From: Nitratireductor sp. XY-223 | GTDB taxonomy: Bacteria > Pseudomonadota > Alphaproteobacteria > Rhizobiales > Rhizobiaceae | Assembly (NCBI RefSeq): GCF_004959855.1 | Contig: NZ_SPNT01000015.1 | Location: 1 to 54,531, forward strand | DNA length: 54,531 nucleotides | Direction of reading: 5' to 3' | Shown: in pieces, positions 1-9,781 of the stretch | Numbering within the stretch: the first letter of the stretch is position 1 | How the letters are laid out: each line of letters starts with the position of its first letter | The notes under the pieces: model-generated | The model's database searches: none | Seen by the model: only the letters and a program-made list of their open reading frames with translations | Told to the model about the DNA's origin: nothing | Translations under genes and position numbers: made by a program

Positions 1-1208
1 GATCATAGCCCGAACCACCGTCAAAGGACGTGTCAGCCGAATCGCCGTATATCCGGTCATCGCCGGCACCGCCATCAAACTGATCAGCGCCCGCGTCGCC
101 AACAAGCGTGTCGTTGCCATCACCACCATTCAAAATATCGTTGCCGGAACCGCCTTCCAGAATGTTGGCCAGCTCGTTCCCGCCGATCGTGTCATTCCCG
201 CTCCCGCCAATCGCGTTTTCGATCCAGGTGTTGTGGGCGATGCCGAGGTTGTTGGTCATCGTGTTTGAAACACCGCCAACTGAGGAGTAACTTCCCGGCG
301 TCAGGTCGATGATGGCCCGTTGCGAGAAGCCGGAAAGGTCCAGCGTGTCGATGCCGCCGGCGTCGTAGATCGACAGCACCGGCGCCTGGTTCTGGGAAAA
401 GTCGAAAACGTCGTGGCCGGCATTGGAGTTGAAGCCGTAGGTCGTGTCGCCGGTGCGGGTGGTCGTGTCGGCGCCGTAGATCGACTGGATCGTCAGGATG
501 TCGTGCACCATCGGCGTCTGGGCGTATTTCCACCCGGTTCCGCCATTGTTGTCGGCGCCGGTGTAAGACGCGCTGAAATAGGACATGACCGACCATTGCC
601 GGGTATCCTGCGCGTATTCGGCGTCATTCGCGTAGGAGGGCGATCCGCCGTTGTAGCTGCCGGGGTGGCTGAGGCCCAGCGCATGACCCACCTCGTGGAT
701 GATCGTCAGCCAGTAGTAGTCGCCGTAATCGGGCGAGTAGAGGCCGGAATAGGTCGGCGCGTTGAGCCAGACCGACCCGCCGACATCATAGAAACTGTTC
801 GGATAATAGGCGTGCGCATAGGAGATGTTGGTGTTCGTGTTGCCGAAATTGACATCGGCGCTGCTGGGGTTGGACGTGTTCTCGACGAGGTCGACGGCAA
901 TCAGTTCGTCCCACAGCTCCATGATCTCGCGCGTTGCGGATTTCTGCTGGGCATTGAACGCGACAAACCCGTTCTGCTCGCCATAGGCCCATGACGGCCC
1001 GCTGTTCAGAAATCCATAGGAGATCTGGCTTCCGGACCAGCTGTAGCCGGAGTTGATCTGGTTGATGACCTGGGCGTCGGTAAAGGTCGGTGCGGACTGC
1101 GGTCCGGGATTGTCGCCCGTCTCCGTCACGTCCACGGCCTCGAAATCGATTTCTCCCGTGCAAATGGGGCATGCGCAATGCCCAATCAGCTGGTGTTGCA
1201 GGCTCATA
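1..1208 (-). CDS. Serralysin-like M10 metalloprotease with RTX repeats (C-terminus beyond window)
   Basis: Secreted zinc metalloprotease, probably the substrate of the type I secretion genes just upstream. The frame reads from an ATG at 1208, preceded by GGAGAG, to the left window edge without a stop. The zinc site HEVGHALGLSH sits near residue 171, and a Met-turn SVMSYF follows. Near the edge are glycine/aspartate nonapeptides of the calcium-binding RTX type (GGSGNDILN, GGDGNDTLV, GGAGDDRIY). There is no Sec signal peptide, as expected for a type I substrate whose signal is C-terminal. The N-terminus carries an unusual HCACPIC cysteine cluster. The end of the RTX region and the secretion signal lie outside the window. 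Confidence 0.93.
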
Positions 1209-1249
1209 CGGACGCTCTCCTAGTCAAGCGCAATACACTTCGATCTGCC

Positions 1250-1272
1250 CCGCGTCAGCGACGGACGCGGGC
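1250..1272 (-). promoter_or_regulatory. Stem-loop in the protease leader
   Basis: A perfect 8-bp stem (CCCGCGTC / GACGCGGG) with a 7-nt loop lies about 40 bp upstream of the protease start codon. It has no T-run on either side, so a leader structure affecting translation or mRNA stability is more likely than a terminator. Function is inferred only from position. Confidence 0.35.
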
Positions 1273-1367
1273 TTGAAACTCCCCTCTCGCGAATACGAAT
1301 CCCCGCGAACACCTTAGCGCATAACGCTTGAAGCAGTCCTTAACCGGTTTCTCAAAAAGGCGCGGCC

Positions 1368-1389
1368 GGGATTAACAGTCTGTTATCCC
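1368..1389. promoter_or_regulatory. Near-perfect palindrome between adaptor and protease genes
   Basis: GGGATTAACAG / CTGTTATCCC arms with one bulged base surround a single T. The core TTAACA-N3-TGTTA resembles the palindrome at 4939-4954 ahead of the exporter gene, so both may be sites for one regulator. On the minus strand a TTTTT run follows about 10 nt after the stem, so it could instead be a poor terminator of the adaptor gene. The rest of the 300-bp gap shows nothing recognisable apart from the leader stem-loop. Confidence 0.3.
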
Positions 1390-1508
1390 TGTCCCGGTGC
1401 CCGGCGGCGGCAAAGGCCAGCCTCCCGCCATCCATGCCTCTGTAATGATTCGACAATTGAAAACGGTAAGGGCCTGTGGGAAACCGTGTTTCGCTATCCC
1501 GGGCAGAT

Positions 1509-2819
1509 TCACGTTTCGCGAAAGGCTTTCATGATGGACGTCGAGAACGGCTTGAGAAGGTAGTCGAGCGGCGTGCGCTCGCCCGTGCTGATAAAGGCCT
1601 CGACCGGCATGCCGGGAATCAGGACAAGGTCGGCGTCGAGCTTGGCGAGCTCGGTGTCCGGAATTTCCAGAGAAACGGAATAATACGGCGCGTTGGTTGC
1701 CCGATCCACCAATTGCGCGGCGGACATGTGCACGACGTGCGCGTTGAGGATCGGCGTCGTGCGCGCGTCAAACGCGGAAAGGTTCACGGTCGCGCCCTGG
1801 CCAACATAGACAAGATCGATATCCGTGGTCCTGACCCGCGCCTCGACGATGAGGCGGTCCTTGTCGGGAATGATCTGGAGGATCGGCGCCGCCGGCGAGA
1901 CCACGCCGCCGACCGTGTGGACCGACAGGTCATGGATGCGCCCCGAAACGGGCGCAACGACGAGAGTTCTGACCAGTTGCTCTTCCAGCGCGGATCTCTG
2001 CTCCCGCAATTCGGCGATCCTGTTGTTGACCTCGCGCAGTTCCGACTGCACCTGCTCGCGGAAATCAACGTCGATCTGCAGGACCTGCAGTTCGGTCTCG
2101 TTGATCTGGCTGCGGACGCGGGCGATGGTATTCTGCAATTGGCCGAACTCGCCGGCGAGATCCGCCTGGCGCCCGTAGAGCTGGTCCATCGTGTCGCGCG
2201 AGACGATGCCCGATTCCGCGGCCGGCTCCTTGCGCTCGATATTGGCGGAAAGGATATCGGCCTGCCTGACATTCGAATCGATCTGCGCCTCAAGGCCGCG
2301 AATCTGTTTTTCCAGCTGCCGAATCTTCTCGCGCATCACCTTCTTCTGGCCGGTGCGGGTGGCGCGGCGGGACTGGAACAGGCCGGTCTTGCTTTCGATA
2401 ATGCGGCTGACGAAGAGCGGATTTTGCGATCCGTGCAGTTCATCCGGAAAGGAGATAGTTTGCGCGCCATACTGTTCCGCCTCGAGCCTTGCCTTGCGCG
2501 CGATCAGTTCCGTCAAGCTGTTATTGACGATGTTGAGGCTTGCCTCCAGAGCCGTCTCGTCGATGCGCAGCAGCGGGGCGCCGGCGCCGACCTCGTCGCC
2601 GTCGCGCACATAGATCTGGCTGACGAGACCGCCGTCGAGGTGCTGGACGGTCTTGACCTTGGATTCGACGCCGATTGTGCCGGAGGCGATAACGGCACCG
2701 GATATCTTCGCGAAGGTCGCCCAGGCGCCGCCGGCGCCGAAGACGGCGACGATAATGATCAGTCCGGCGGCGATCCACGGACCGTTGCCGAAATCGCGCC
2801 TGTTCGTCCGTTCACTCAC
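1509..2819 (-). CDS. HlyD/PrtE-family type I secretion membrane fusion protein
   Basis: Periplasmic adaptor linking the inner-membrane ABC exporter to an outer-membrane TolC-like channel. The protein has one N-terminal membrane segment (WIAAGLIIIVAVFGAGG), a barrel-sandwich region around IASGTIGVESKVKTVQHLDGG, a long alpha-hairpin coiled coil in the middle, and a C-terminal beta domain ending IPGMPVEAFI. A GTG at 2819 overlaps the end of the exporter gene by 8 bp and has GGAAGG upstream; another in-frame GTG at 2849 has GGAGG upstream and cannot be excluded. No TolC partner is seen in the window. Confidence 0.9.
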   Translation of the reverse strand: MSERTNRRDFGNGPWIAAGLIIIVAVFGAGGAWATFAKISGAVIASGTIGVESKVKTVQHLDGGLVSQIYVRDGDEVGAGAPLLRIDETALEASLNIVNNSLTELIARKARLEAEQYGAQTISFPDELHGSQNPLFVSRIIESKTGLFQSRRATRTGQKKVMREKIRQLEKQIRGLEAQIDSNVRQADILSANIERKEPAAESGIVSRDTMDQLYGRQADLAGEFGQLQNTIARVRSQINETELQVLQIDVDFREQVQSELREVNNRIAELREQRSALEEQLVRTLVVAPVSGRIHDLSVHTVGGVVSPAAPILQIIPDKDRLIVEARVRTTDIDLVYVGQGATVNLSAFDARTTPILNAHVVHMSAAQLVDRATNAPYYSVSLEIPDTELAKLDADLVLIPGMPVEAFISTGERTPLDYLLKPFSTSIMKAFRET

Positions 2820-4683
2820 CGGAAACCAGCCTTCCCGGCTTGGCTGCACTGGTGCGCGCCCTCCTCGACGTGTAATTGCCGCCGGCCGTCACCCGGATAC
2901 CGGATCCGGACGTGCCCCACTGGTTGGCGGCCATGGCGCCGGGGCCTTGCGGAACCTGCCGCTTCTTGAGTTCGGACAGAACGTCCTCGCGACTTCCGAA
3001 GGCCACCTGGGCCCCGGAATTCAGCACCAGCAGGTCATCGGCAAGGTTCAGCGTCTTCGTGCGGTGGGCGATGGTTATCGTGGTCTGGCCGCGGTCCCGC
3101 ATCCCGACGATGGCAGAATAAAGGGCCTCTTCGCCCTCTTCATCGAGATTGGAATTGGGCTCGTCCAGTATTACCAGCGGCGGCTCGCCATAGAGCGCGC
3201 GCGCCAGGGCAACGCGTTGGCGCTGGCCTGCCGACAGGTTGCTTCCGCCCGGACCGATGCGTGTTTCATAACCGCCGACGCGCTTGATCATCTCGTGTGC
3301 GCCGGCTTGCCGGGCCGCCTTGACGATGTCTTCCGAGGCGGGTGACGCCTGGAGACGCGCAATGTTCTCGGCGATCGTTCCATCGAACAGTTCGATGTCT
3401 TGCGGCAGGTAGCCGATAAAGCGGCCGAGCCGTTCGCCGTCCCACTGATCGAAAGTCGCGCCGTCCAGCCGGATCTCGCCGGACGTCGGTTTCCACACAC
3501 CCGTGAGAACCCGGGCCAGCGTCGTCTTGCCCGAAGCGCTGGGGCCGATGATGCTGAGCGTACGTCCGGGCGAAACTCGGAAATTGATGTTTTTGAGAAT
3601 ATGGACCTTGCCGCTCGGGTCGGAGGCGTGAAGCTGCCGGACCTCCAGCTCGCCCTTCGGCCGCGGCAGCCGTGTTTTCGGCGCCTCGGCCGGTGTATTC
3701 TCAAGCAGGGTCGACAGGTTCTTCTTGGCCTCGCGGTAGCGCACCAGTCCGCGCCAGTGGACGATCGACTGCTCGATGGGCTGCAATGCGCGGCCGAGGA
3801 TGATCGAGGCGGCGATCATGACACCCGGCGTGATCTGCCCCTGGATCACCAGGACCGCGCCGGCGGCGAGAATCGCGGACTGGACGAAAAGCCGGAACGC
3901 CTTGGAGAACGCCGACAGGGTGCCGGCGCGGTCGCGCGCCTCGGACTGCCAGTCCAGTGCCTCGAGGTTCTTTTCCGACCACCTGCGCCGCAGCGGCCCC
4001 AGCATTCCCATGGCTGCCAGGACCTCGCCATTGCGCTGGCCCGCACCCGCCAGTTCGGACGCTTCGCTGGCCGCCTTGCCGGATTGTGTCGCCGGCGCCC
4101 GCGCGCGCCAGTCGTTGAGGAGCGCGACGACGAACAGCACGCATGCGGCTCCCAGGGCAAGCCAGCCGAGCATCGGGCTGAACAGGAAAATCACCAGGAG
4201 GTAGACCGGCACCCACGGCGCGTCGAAGAGAACGACAAAGCCCGGTCCGGACAGGTACTGCACGATGGTATCGAGTTCGCGCAGCGGCGCGATCGACTTT
4301 CTGTCCCCGCTGGTGCGCAGCCCGAGGAACATGACGGCGTCGAAGAGCCGTTCCTGGATGCGCTGCGCGACATGCGTACTGATGCGCACCAGGACCCGCG
4401 AGCGGACCAGTTCCAGCAGCCCCATCACCAGGAAGAGAACCGCGACAAGCCCGAAGAGGGCCATCAGCGTCGGCAGCGACCGGCTCGCCAGCACCCGGTC
4501 GTAGATCTGCAGCATGAACAGCGGACCGCTCAGCATGAGCAGATTGATGAAGAAACTGAAGATGCCGATGGCCACGAATGACGGCCGGCTCGCCTCGATC
4601 GCCTCCTGCACGGTCAGACACGGGCGCCGCATCGTCTCGCTGCTGCTTTTTTCGGAAAAATCCAATCGTCTCACCCGTACCAC
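2812..4683 (-). CDS. PrtD-family type I secretion permease/ATPase
   Basis: Inner-membrane ABC exporter driving one-step secretion of the neighbouring protease. The N-terminal half holds the transmembrane domain with the PrtD-typical GPLFMLQIYDRVL around residue 55. The C-terminal half is the nucleotide-binding domain, with Walker A GPSASGKTT, signature LSAGQRQRVALARAL and Walker B LVILDEPNSNLDEEG. Length (about 620 residues) is near the family norm; there is no N-terminal C39 peptidase domain. The farthest start is a GTG at 4683; an ATG at 4632 is an alternative. It is the first gene of a minus-strand run exporter-adaptor-protease. Confidence 0.92.
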   Translation of the reverse strand: MVRVRRLDFSEKSSSETMRRPCLTVQEAIEASRPSFVAIGIFSFFINLLMLSGPLFMLQIYDRVLASRSLPTLMALFGLVAVLFLVMGLLELVRSRVLVRISTHVAQRIQERLFDAVMFLGLRTSGDRKSIAPLRELDTIVQYLSGPGFVVLFDAPWVPVYLLVIFLFSPMLGWLALGAACVLFVVALLNDWRARAPATQSGKAASEASELAGAGQRNGEVLAAMGMLGPLRRRWSEKNLEALDWQSEARDRAGTLSAFSKAFRLFVQSAILAAGAVLVIQGQITPGVMIAASIILGRALQPIEQSIVHWRGLVRYREAKKNLSTLLENTPAEAPKTRLPRPKGELEVRQLHASDPSGKVHILKNINFRVSPGRTLSIIGPSASGKTTLARVLTGVWKPTSGEIRLDGATFDQWDGERLGRFIGYLPQDIELFDGTIAENIARLQASPASEDIVKAARQAGAHEMIKRVGGYETRIGPGGSNLSAGQRQRVALARALYGEPPLVILDEPNSNLDEEGEEALYSAIVGMRDRGQTTITIAHRTKTLNLADDLLVLNSGAQVAFGSREDVLSELKKRQVPQGPGAMAANQWGTSGSGIRVTAGGNYTSRRARTSAAKPGRLVSGE

Positions 4684-4938
4684 CGTGCCGCCCTTATGCC
4701 AGGCTGGGATCTTGGATCTGTTGGCGCGAAAAATAGCCGGGAAGTATTCTTTACTGAAATGCCGTATCCTGGCAGCCCGTTCCGCCGCTGTCCCAAAGAA
4801 CCCGCCGGGTTGCTTCCTGCTGGTCTACACCAAATTGCGCCCCATACGGATGACATATTGTTTTCAACCGTCGCGATTTCGTTAGAAACGATGATGCAGA
4901 ATCACCGCCCCGTTGATGCCCCATGAGACAGCGGGACG

Positions 4939-4954
4939 TTTAACATTTGTTAAA
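4939..4954. promoter_or_regulatory. Perfect palindrome upstream of the exporter gene
   Basis: TTTAACA-TT-TGTTAAA, two perfect 7-bp arms, lies in the roughly 400-bp gap between the exporter start and the reductase gene. It is placed to act as an operator for the secretion operon. Its core matches that of the palindrome at 1368-1389 with spacing 2 instead of 3. No regulator gene is adjacent, and the rest of the gap shows nothing I recognise. Confidence 0.35.
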
Positions 4955-5092
4955 ACTCGGGCGGGCCGGCGGTACAGTCCTGAATTATTGGTGTATTTTC
5001 GGTTACCCGCCACAGACAAATTGCGTATGGAGGACGCTCAACGCCGATAGTCGTGCCGCCATCCATCCCGCTTTGCATGATTATGACCGCTC

Positions 5093-6451
5093 TCATCGCT
5101 TCTGTCCGGCGGCGGACGCACCGGCGATCCCGCCGCCCCAACCCTTCAGGAATCCGAGAATAGGATCGATCATCCGTGCGAGACCGATGCCGGAGCGCAG
5201 TTCGAACGCCTCGTAGTGGAAACGCCTCGGCTTCAGGCCCCGGGCAACGAGTCCGGCCATCAGCGCCAGCCTCAGCGGCTTTGGACCGCAGTAATGGACC
5301 GTCGCCCCGGCAAGCGGCTGGCCGCAGAGCCTTTCCACCTGGTCGGCGGTCAGCCGCCGCCCCTTGGCGGATTCGAACAGATGAATATGAAAGCCGGGAT
5401 TGGCCGCCGCGATCTCCTCAAGCTCTGCGAGGCACGGTGCGTGCCTACGATCCTTCACACAGTAGAACAGGTGCACCGGCGCGTGCCCGTCGGGCAGCGC
5501 CTGCGCCATGGCCAGGAACGGCGTCACGCCTATGCCGCCGGCGATCCAGATGGCCGGCCGCTTGCCGCTGCCGGCGGCAAAGTGTCCGTAGGGGCCGCAG
5601 ACGGAAGCCGATGCGCCGACCCTGATTTCCCCTTTTAGTCGCCTGGTGAAGTCGCCGAGCGGCTTGATGGTGAATTCAAGCGTACGCTCGCCGTTGGGCG
5701 CGCTGCTGATCGAGAAGGGATGCGCCTCGCCGAGACCCGGGACATTGAAACGGATGAAAGCGAACTGGCCCGGCCTGTGGCGCAGCCCCCTCCCCTCGGG
5801 AGCAAGGCGCAGGCGAATTGCGTCGCCGGAGCTTTCGGCCGAGGTCACCACATAGGCGTGACGGCGAACGCGAAGCGGCCCGTCCAGAAGATCGTGAAGG
5901 TAGGAAAGGACACCGACGGCGCCAAAACCGAGCAGGTAGAGACCCAGAGGATCGAGATTGGTGAACGGCTTTAGCGCGGTGGCAAGATGCAGGACCGCAA
6001 GGGCGAATACCGCGCCCATCAGCTTGTGTGTCCAGCGCCACAGGTTGTAGGGAATGAACATTGCGACCGAGATGCCGGCCAGGATCAACAGGCCGTAATA
6101 GGCAACCTCGCCGAAATCCTCTGAAATCTCCGTCAGCGGGGTTTCGGCGCCGAGGCCGCGAATTTCCGCGCCGATAGCATCATGCGCCAGAACCGCGCAA
6201 ACCGCCCCGATCCCCAGCCATTTGTGCAGGACGTAAACGCGGTCGAGCCCGCCGAAGACAGGTTCGACAAAGGGCAGCCGCGTCGAAAGAAGCTGCGAGA
6301 TCGCCATCGCGATGATCGCGGCCGCGCCGAGATAATGGCTGAAGACCGCGGCCGGATCGTATCGGAGAAAGAGCGGCTGGAACCAGTAAAGCGGCAGCGA
6401 AAATGCCGCGACGACAAGAATGATTCCGACCGGGCGCATGCGCTTCTCCAT
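5093..6451 (-). CDS. Ferric-reductase-like transmembrane FAD/NAD-binding oxidoreductase
   Basis: Membrane flavocytochrome-like electron carrier. The first 200 residues form several membrane helices with histidines suited to haem ligation (HYLGAAAII, HKWLGIGAVCAVLAHD, LHLATALK). The C-terminal half is a ferredoxin-reductase fold with FAD motif HPFSISSAPN, a nicotinamide-binding glycine motif AGGIGVTPFLAMAQ, and YCGPKPLR near the end. This is the predicted ferric reductase group; the true electron acceptor cannot be told from sequence. It is transcribed alone, toward the secretion operon. Confidence 0.85.
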   Translation of the reverse strand: MEKRMRPVGIILVVAAFSLPLYWFQPLFLRYDPAAVFSHYLGAAAIIAMAISQLLSTRLPFVEPVFGGLDRVYVLHKWLGIGAVCAVLAHDAIGAEIRGLGAETPLTEISEDFGEVAYYGLLILAGISVAMFIPYNLWRWTHKLMGAVFALAVLHLATALKPFTNLDPLGLYLLGFGAVGVLSYLHDLLDGPLRVRRHAYVVTSAESSGDAIRLRLAPEGRGLRHRPGQFAFIRFNVPGLGEAHPFSISSAPNGERTLEFTIKPLGDFTRRLKGEIRVGASASVCGPYGHFAAGSGKRPAIWIAGGIGVTPFLAMAQALPDGHAPVHLFYCVKDRRHAPCLAELEEIAAANPGFHIHLFESAKGRRLTADQVERLCGQPLAGATVHYCGPKPLRLALMAGLVARGLKPRRFHYEAFELRSGIGLARMIDPILGFLKGWGGGIAGASAAGQKR

Positions 6452-6795
6452 CGTGCGGACCGCAAATTGCGGGAAGCGGCCAGGTGCGGATCATCCGCCG
6501 TCCGGCCGCTGGCGTGGCCCAGAGATGGTTTGGGGCTGCGTCACTGTCAACGCGCGCGCGGCACCCGAACAGGCAAAATAAACCTTAGTGCCATGTGAAA
6601 AGGCGGAATCCTGTTCGGCGCGGAAAAAGGTGACGACGGTATTGCGCGCATATGCTCGAAAAATGCTATGGCTCGCAGGAAGTGTCCGGCGTTACAGTGC
6701 CAAGGGCGGGACCGAACACGCATCTCGGCCGTTTGCCCACATGGGATTCGGCTCGGGATGGGACCGGCGGCGGGAAGACAGGCGGGCGGCAGGGT

Positions 6796-7533
6796 GTGAA
6801 CATACGAACGGCGACACGCAGGCACAGATATCTCCTCGGCCGCTATTTCAGGGACTACGTCATTCCCGGTCACAGGCGGCGGCGGGCGATGCGGGTCTTC
6901 TTCGGAAAGTCCTTCTCGCTCGGCGACATCGACAAGAGGCTGATGGCGTTCCTGTCGGCCGACGGCGGATACTTCATCGAGCTCGGCGCGAATGACGGCG
7001 TCTCGCAGTCCAACACCTATCTGCTGGAGGCAAGGCACGGATGGCGCGGATTGCTCGTCGAGGCGGTCCCCCATCTCTACATGCAATGCAAGCACAACCG
7101 CTCCCCGCAAAACGACTACTGCCACGCGGCGGCGGTCGATTTCGATTATCCGGGCCGGTTCGTCGAGATGCACTACAGCGGCCTCATGACCGTGGGGGAA
7201 ACGAGCGCGCTGGATATCGAGCACCACGCCCGTGACGGCGTGGAATTCCTCGGCGACGGCGAGGAGGTCATTCGGTTCGGCGCGCCGGCCCGCACGCTGA
7301 CGTCGATCCTGGACGAGGTGGAGGCGCCGCGGCGCATTGACTTCGTGTCCCTCGATGTCGAAGGAGCCGAACTGTCGGTCCTCGGCGGCATCGATTTCGA
7401 GCGCTATTCCTTCGGCTTCCTTCTGATCGAGACCGGCGATTTCGACGGCGTCGCCGCGATGCTCGCCAAAAAGGGCTATGGCCTCGTTCAGGTATTCAGC
7501 GCGCATGACTACCTGTTCGCGCCGGGCGCCTAG
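6796..7533 (+). CDS. FkbM-family methyltransferase
   Basis: SAM-dependent O-methyltransferase of the FkbM type, a family that usually acts on sugars or small metabolites. The SAM-binding region reads FIELGANDGVSQSNT followed by GWRGLLVEA, and the later family signature IDFVSLDVEGAE-SVLGGIDF is clear. I chose the GTG at 6796 because it follows a purine-rich GGCAGG tract and begins just before the conserved region. An upstream ATG at 6652 would add 48 low-complexity residues. It is flanked on both sides by noncoding DNA, so it is probably monocistronic. The substrate is unknown. Confidence 0.85.
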   Translation: MNIRTATRRHRYLLGRYFRDYVIPGHRRRRAMRVFFGKSFSLGDIDKRLMAFLSADGGYFIELGANDGVSQSNTYLLEARHGWRGLLVEAVPHLYMQCKHNRSPQNDYCHAAAVDFDYPGRFVEMHYSGLMTVGETSALDIEHHARDGVEFLGDGEEVIRFGAPARTLTSILDEVEAPRRIDFVSLDVEGAELSVLGGIDFERYSFGFLLIETGDFDGVAAMLAKKGYGLVQVFSAHDYLFAPGA

Positions 7534-7700
7534 GTGATGGGCGGCGGTCGGCCCATTGTGAGCGCCGCGCGTAACGCGACTTTCACAAGGACACTCGGGT
7601 GCCTGTGTATAAAATTGTAAAGGAAATGTTTAAGGCGCGGACCTATCTATAGGGAGATAAGACCCCGTGGAGGCGCCGGAAACGCGATCGTATCCTTGCG

Positions 7701-8105
7701 ATGACACACACTCAGGAAACAAAGCCGCCGGCTGGCCAGGCGACACTGATATATGACGGCGACTGCCCGTTCTGCAGCCGGTTTTCAGACTATATCCGGT
7801 TGAAGAAGGCGGTCGGCAATCTGGTGCTTATCGACGCCCGTCAGGGCGGCAGCGCCGTCGACGATGCGGTTGCGCGGGGCTTTGACCTGAACGAGGGCAT
7901 GGTTCTGATCGTCGGCGACAACTTCTACCACGGTGCCGACTGTCTCAACCGCCTGGCGCTGATGAGTTCCCGGTCCGACCTGTTCAACCGGGTGAACTAC
8001 ATTCTTTTCCGCTCGCCGCTGGTCTCCAGAGTGAGCTACCCGATGCTGCGGGCCGGTCGTAATCTGGTTTTGCGGTTGCTGGGACGGCCTATGTTGGAGA
8101 CTTGA
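7701..8105 (+). CDS. DCC-family (DUF393) thiol-disulfide oxidoreductase-like protein
   Basis: Small 134-residue protein with the family signature YDGDCPFC near residue 18, a CxxC-like thioredoxin-fold motif, and the expected downstream pattern ending in a C-terminal PMLRAGRN segment. The molecular role of the family is poorly defined. The gene converges with the membrane protein gene on the other strand, overlapping its 3' end by 17 bp. DCC proteins often sit near polytopic membrane proteins, as here, which suggests they work together. Confidence 0.85.
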   Translation: MTHTQETKPPAGQATLIYDGDCPFCSRFSDYIRLKKAVGNLVLIDARQGGSAVDDAVARGFDLNEGMVLIVGDNFYHGADCLNRLALMSSRSDLFNRVNYILFRSPLVSRVSYPMLRAGRNLVLRLLGRPMLET

Positions 8106-9111
8106 TCGACGGGCGTGTAGCGACCGCCGCCCGTCCGCCCTCCGCCAGCAAGGGCCTGAATGCAAGGCCGAAAACCGGAAGCTGGCGCAGGGCCGCTCTC
8201 CAATCGAACCGGTCCGGTGCGAAGGGCGAAAAGTAGAACAGCATCGCATTGATCAGGACATGCGGCGGGAACGGGATCGCCATGAACAGGAACGTCCCGA
8301 AGTGGAAGGCAATGAGCATCAGCCCCCAGGTCCGGTGTAGCTCAGGCCGCAGGAACACGAAAATCGCCACGAGTTCGATGTAGTAGAGCCCCAGATAAAG
8401 CGGCCACCCGACCCAGGCATTCTCGATAATGAAGGGCGCCCAGATGGCATCGGTGCCTGTCTGCAGCATACGGTTGGCAAGGGTGATGGCCATGGCGTCC
8501 GGCGAAAACCCGCCGACCTCGCCCTGCACCAGGGCGCCCGCCGCCGCCGCCACCTTGTAAAAGCCTGACAGCGAATAGAACAGCAGGATCAATGCCTGGG
8601 CGAGCGAAAAGACCATCAGGAACGATAGGCGGGTCGCCCTATCCGGACTGTCACCCCGTCCGGAACGCGCAGGCAGAAACAGGAAGCAGACGCCAATCCA
8701 GAACCACTCGTGGAACCCGTGATTGATGCTGCCGAACGAATTGCTGAATGCGGCCACCAGAAGCTGGGAAACCACGACCAAGAGACGCGCACTGCGGTAC
8801 TGCCAGAACATCATTCCGACAAAGCCCGCAACAATCGAGATATGCAGGATAATCAGGGAGCTCTGCTCGACGCCGACCCACTTCACCCAGATCACCGGCC
8901 AAAGCGGATCGAGCACCGCGCTCGACAGCCCGTCCTCCCTCAAGCCCGCAAGCTGGTTGTACACGAAGTAGAGGTTGGCCATGTAGTAGAAGCGAACGAT
9001 CCAGGCGGCCTTGTCATACATCGCCTGATGCTTGGAAAATCGGGCCTTTTGCCGCGGCTCGGACGCGCCGCTGAAGATCCGCCTGTATCGCCTGACAATC
9101 TGGTCGGTCAC
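8089..9111 (-). CDS. Polytopic membrane protein, possibly HTTM-like
   Basis: Roughly 340 residues with about seven or eight hydrophobic segments and a conserved-looking central NSFGSINHGFHEWFWIG loop. Its size, topology and place beside a DCC-family gene recall the HTTM (vitamin K-dependent carboxylase-like) membrane domain, but I see no diagnostic motif and hold that assignment loosely. The GTG at 9111 gives a GTGA overlap with the stop of the upstream gene and has GGGAG 8 nt before it. A start at 9177 is possible but would overlap the neighbour by 70 bp. Confidence 0.75.
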   Translation of the reverse strand: MTDQIVRRYRRIFSGASEPRQKARFSKHQAMYDKAAWIVRFYYMANLYFVYNQLAGLREDGLSSAVLDPLWPVIWVKWVGVEQSSLIILHISIVAGFVGMMFWQYRSARLLVVVSQLLVAAFSNSFGSINHGFHEWFWIGVCFLFLPARSGRGDSPDRATRLSFLMVFSLAQALILLFYSLSGFYKVAAAAGALVQGEVGGFSPDAMAITLANRMLQTGTDAIWAPFIIENAWVGWPLYLGLYYIELVAIFVFLRPELHRTWGLMLIAFHFGTFLFMAIPFPPHVLINAMLFYFSPFAPDRFDWRAALRQLPVFGLAFRPLLAEGGRAAVATRPSIKSPT

Positions 9112-9614
9112 CTGGTCAATGCTCCCGTCTGGAACTCGCCGAGCAGTTTCGTCGACATCACGGTGCCGTCGCGCCACCGGTCGATCGGGTTGTAGGTCCG
9201 GGTCAACAGCTTGTAGCGCACGTTCCTGCGCGCACTCAGGAAGCTGTTTTCAATGACCCTCCGAAGCGCATCGAATTCCGCCTCATTACCCTCGATGCGC
9301 GCCACACACGCCCTCTGCAGGGTTTTCAGAAGCCTGATGTCGCGGGATAGAGCGGCGGGAAAATACTCAGGCAGGTCGTAAAACTGCGTCGGTGCGGGCA
9401 GCTCCTCGCCATCGACAGAGATCACATCCAGTTCGCACAGCACGCGAGTGTCGCTCACATAGGTAAACAGCGACCAGCTGAAGACCGGGAAAAACTCGGC
9501 TCTGCTCGAGAGGCCACTCCCCAGCATGGCGACGAACGTATAGCAGGCCAGGAAGACCGGTATCGTCACGACGATACGACGGTAACCCGCCAATTTGCCC
9601 TTTGTGCGCATCAT
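9108..9614 (-). CDS. Hypothetical membrane-anchored protein
   Basis: A 168-residue protein with one N-terminal hydrophobic segment (IVVTIPVFLACYTFVAMLG) followed by a soluble, mostly polar domain. I do not recognise a family. It is translationally coupled to the following polytopic membrane protein gene by a 4-bp overlap, so the two are probably made in equal amounts and may form a complex. Confidence 0.7.
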   Translation of the reverse strand: MMRTKGKLAGYRRIVVTIPVFLACYTFVAMLGSGLSSRAEFFPVFSWSLFTYVSDTRVLCELDVISVDGEELPAPTQFYDLPEYFPAALSRDIRLLKTLQRACVARIEGNEAEFDALRRVIENSFLSARRNVRYKLLTRTYNPIDRWRDGTVMSTKLLGEFQTGALTR

Positions 9615-9781
9615 CCAACAGGTGCCCTGATTGATGGGCTACCCTTGGCGATAAACCGTAAAATTTCGTTTAAGTTTCCGAACTTTAACGGGTCCTCGGC
9701 GACATTTGCCTGTTCCGTTTGGTCCGGCCGCACGCTTCCGCGATAACGGATCGTTGCTCAATGGGTGGCAATTCGGTCGGA

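Noticed and set aside
1476-2969. Plus-strand open frame of 497 codons
   Set aside because: Antisense to the HlyD-type adaptor gene, which has clear family motifs and the correct operon position.
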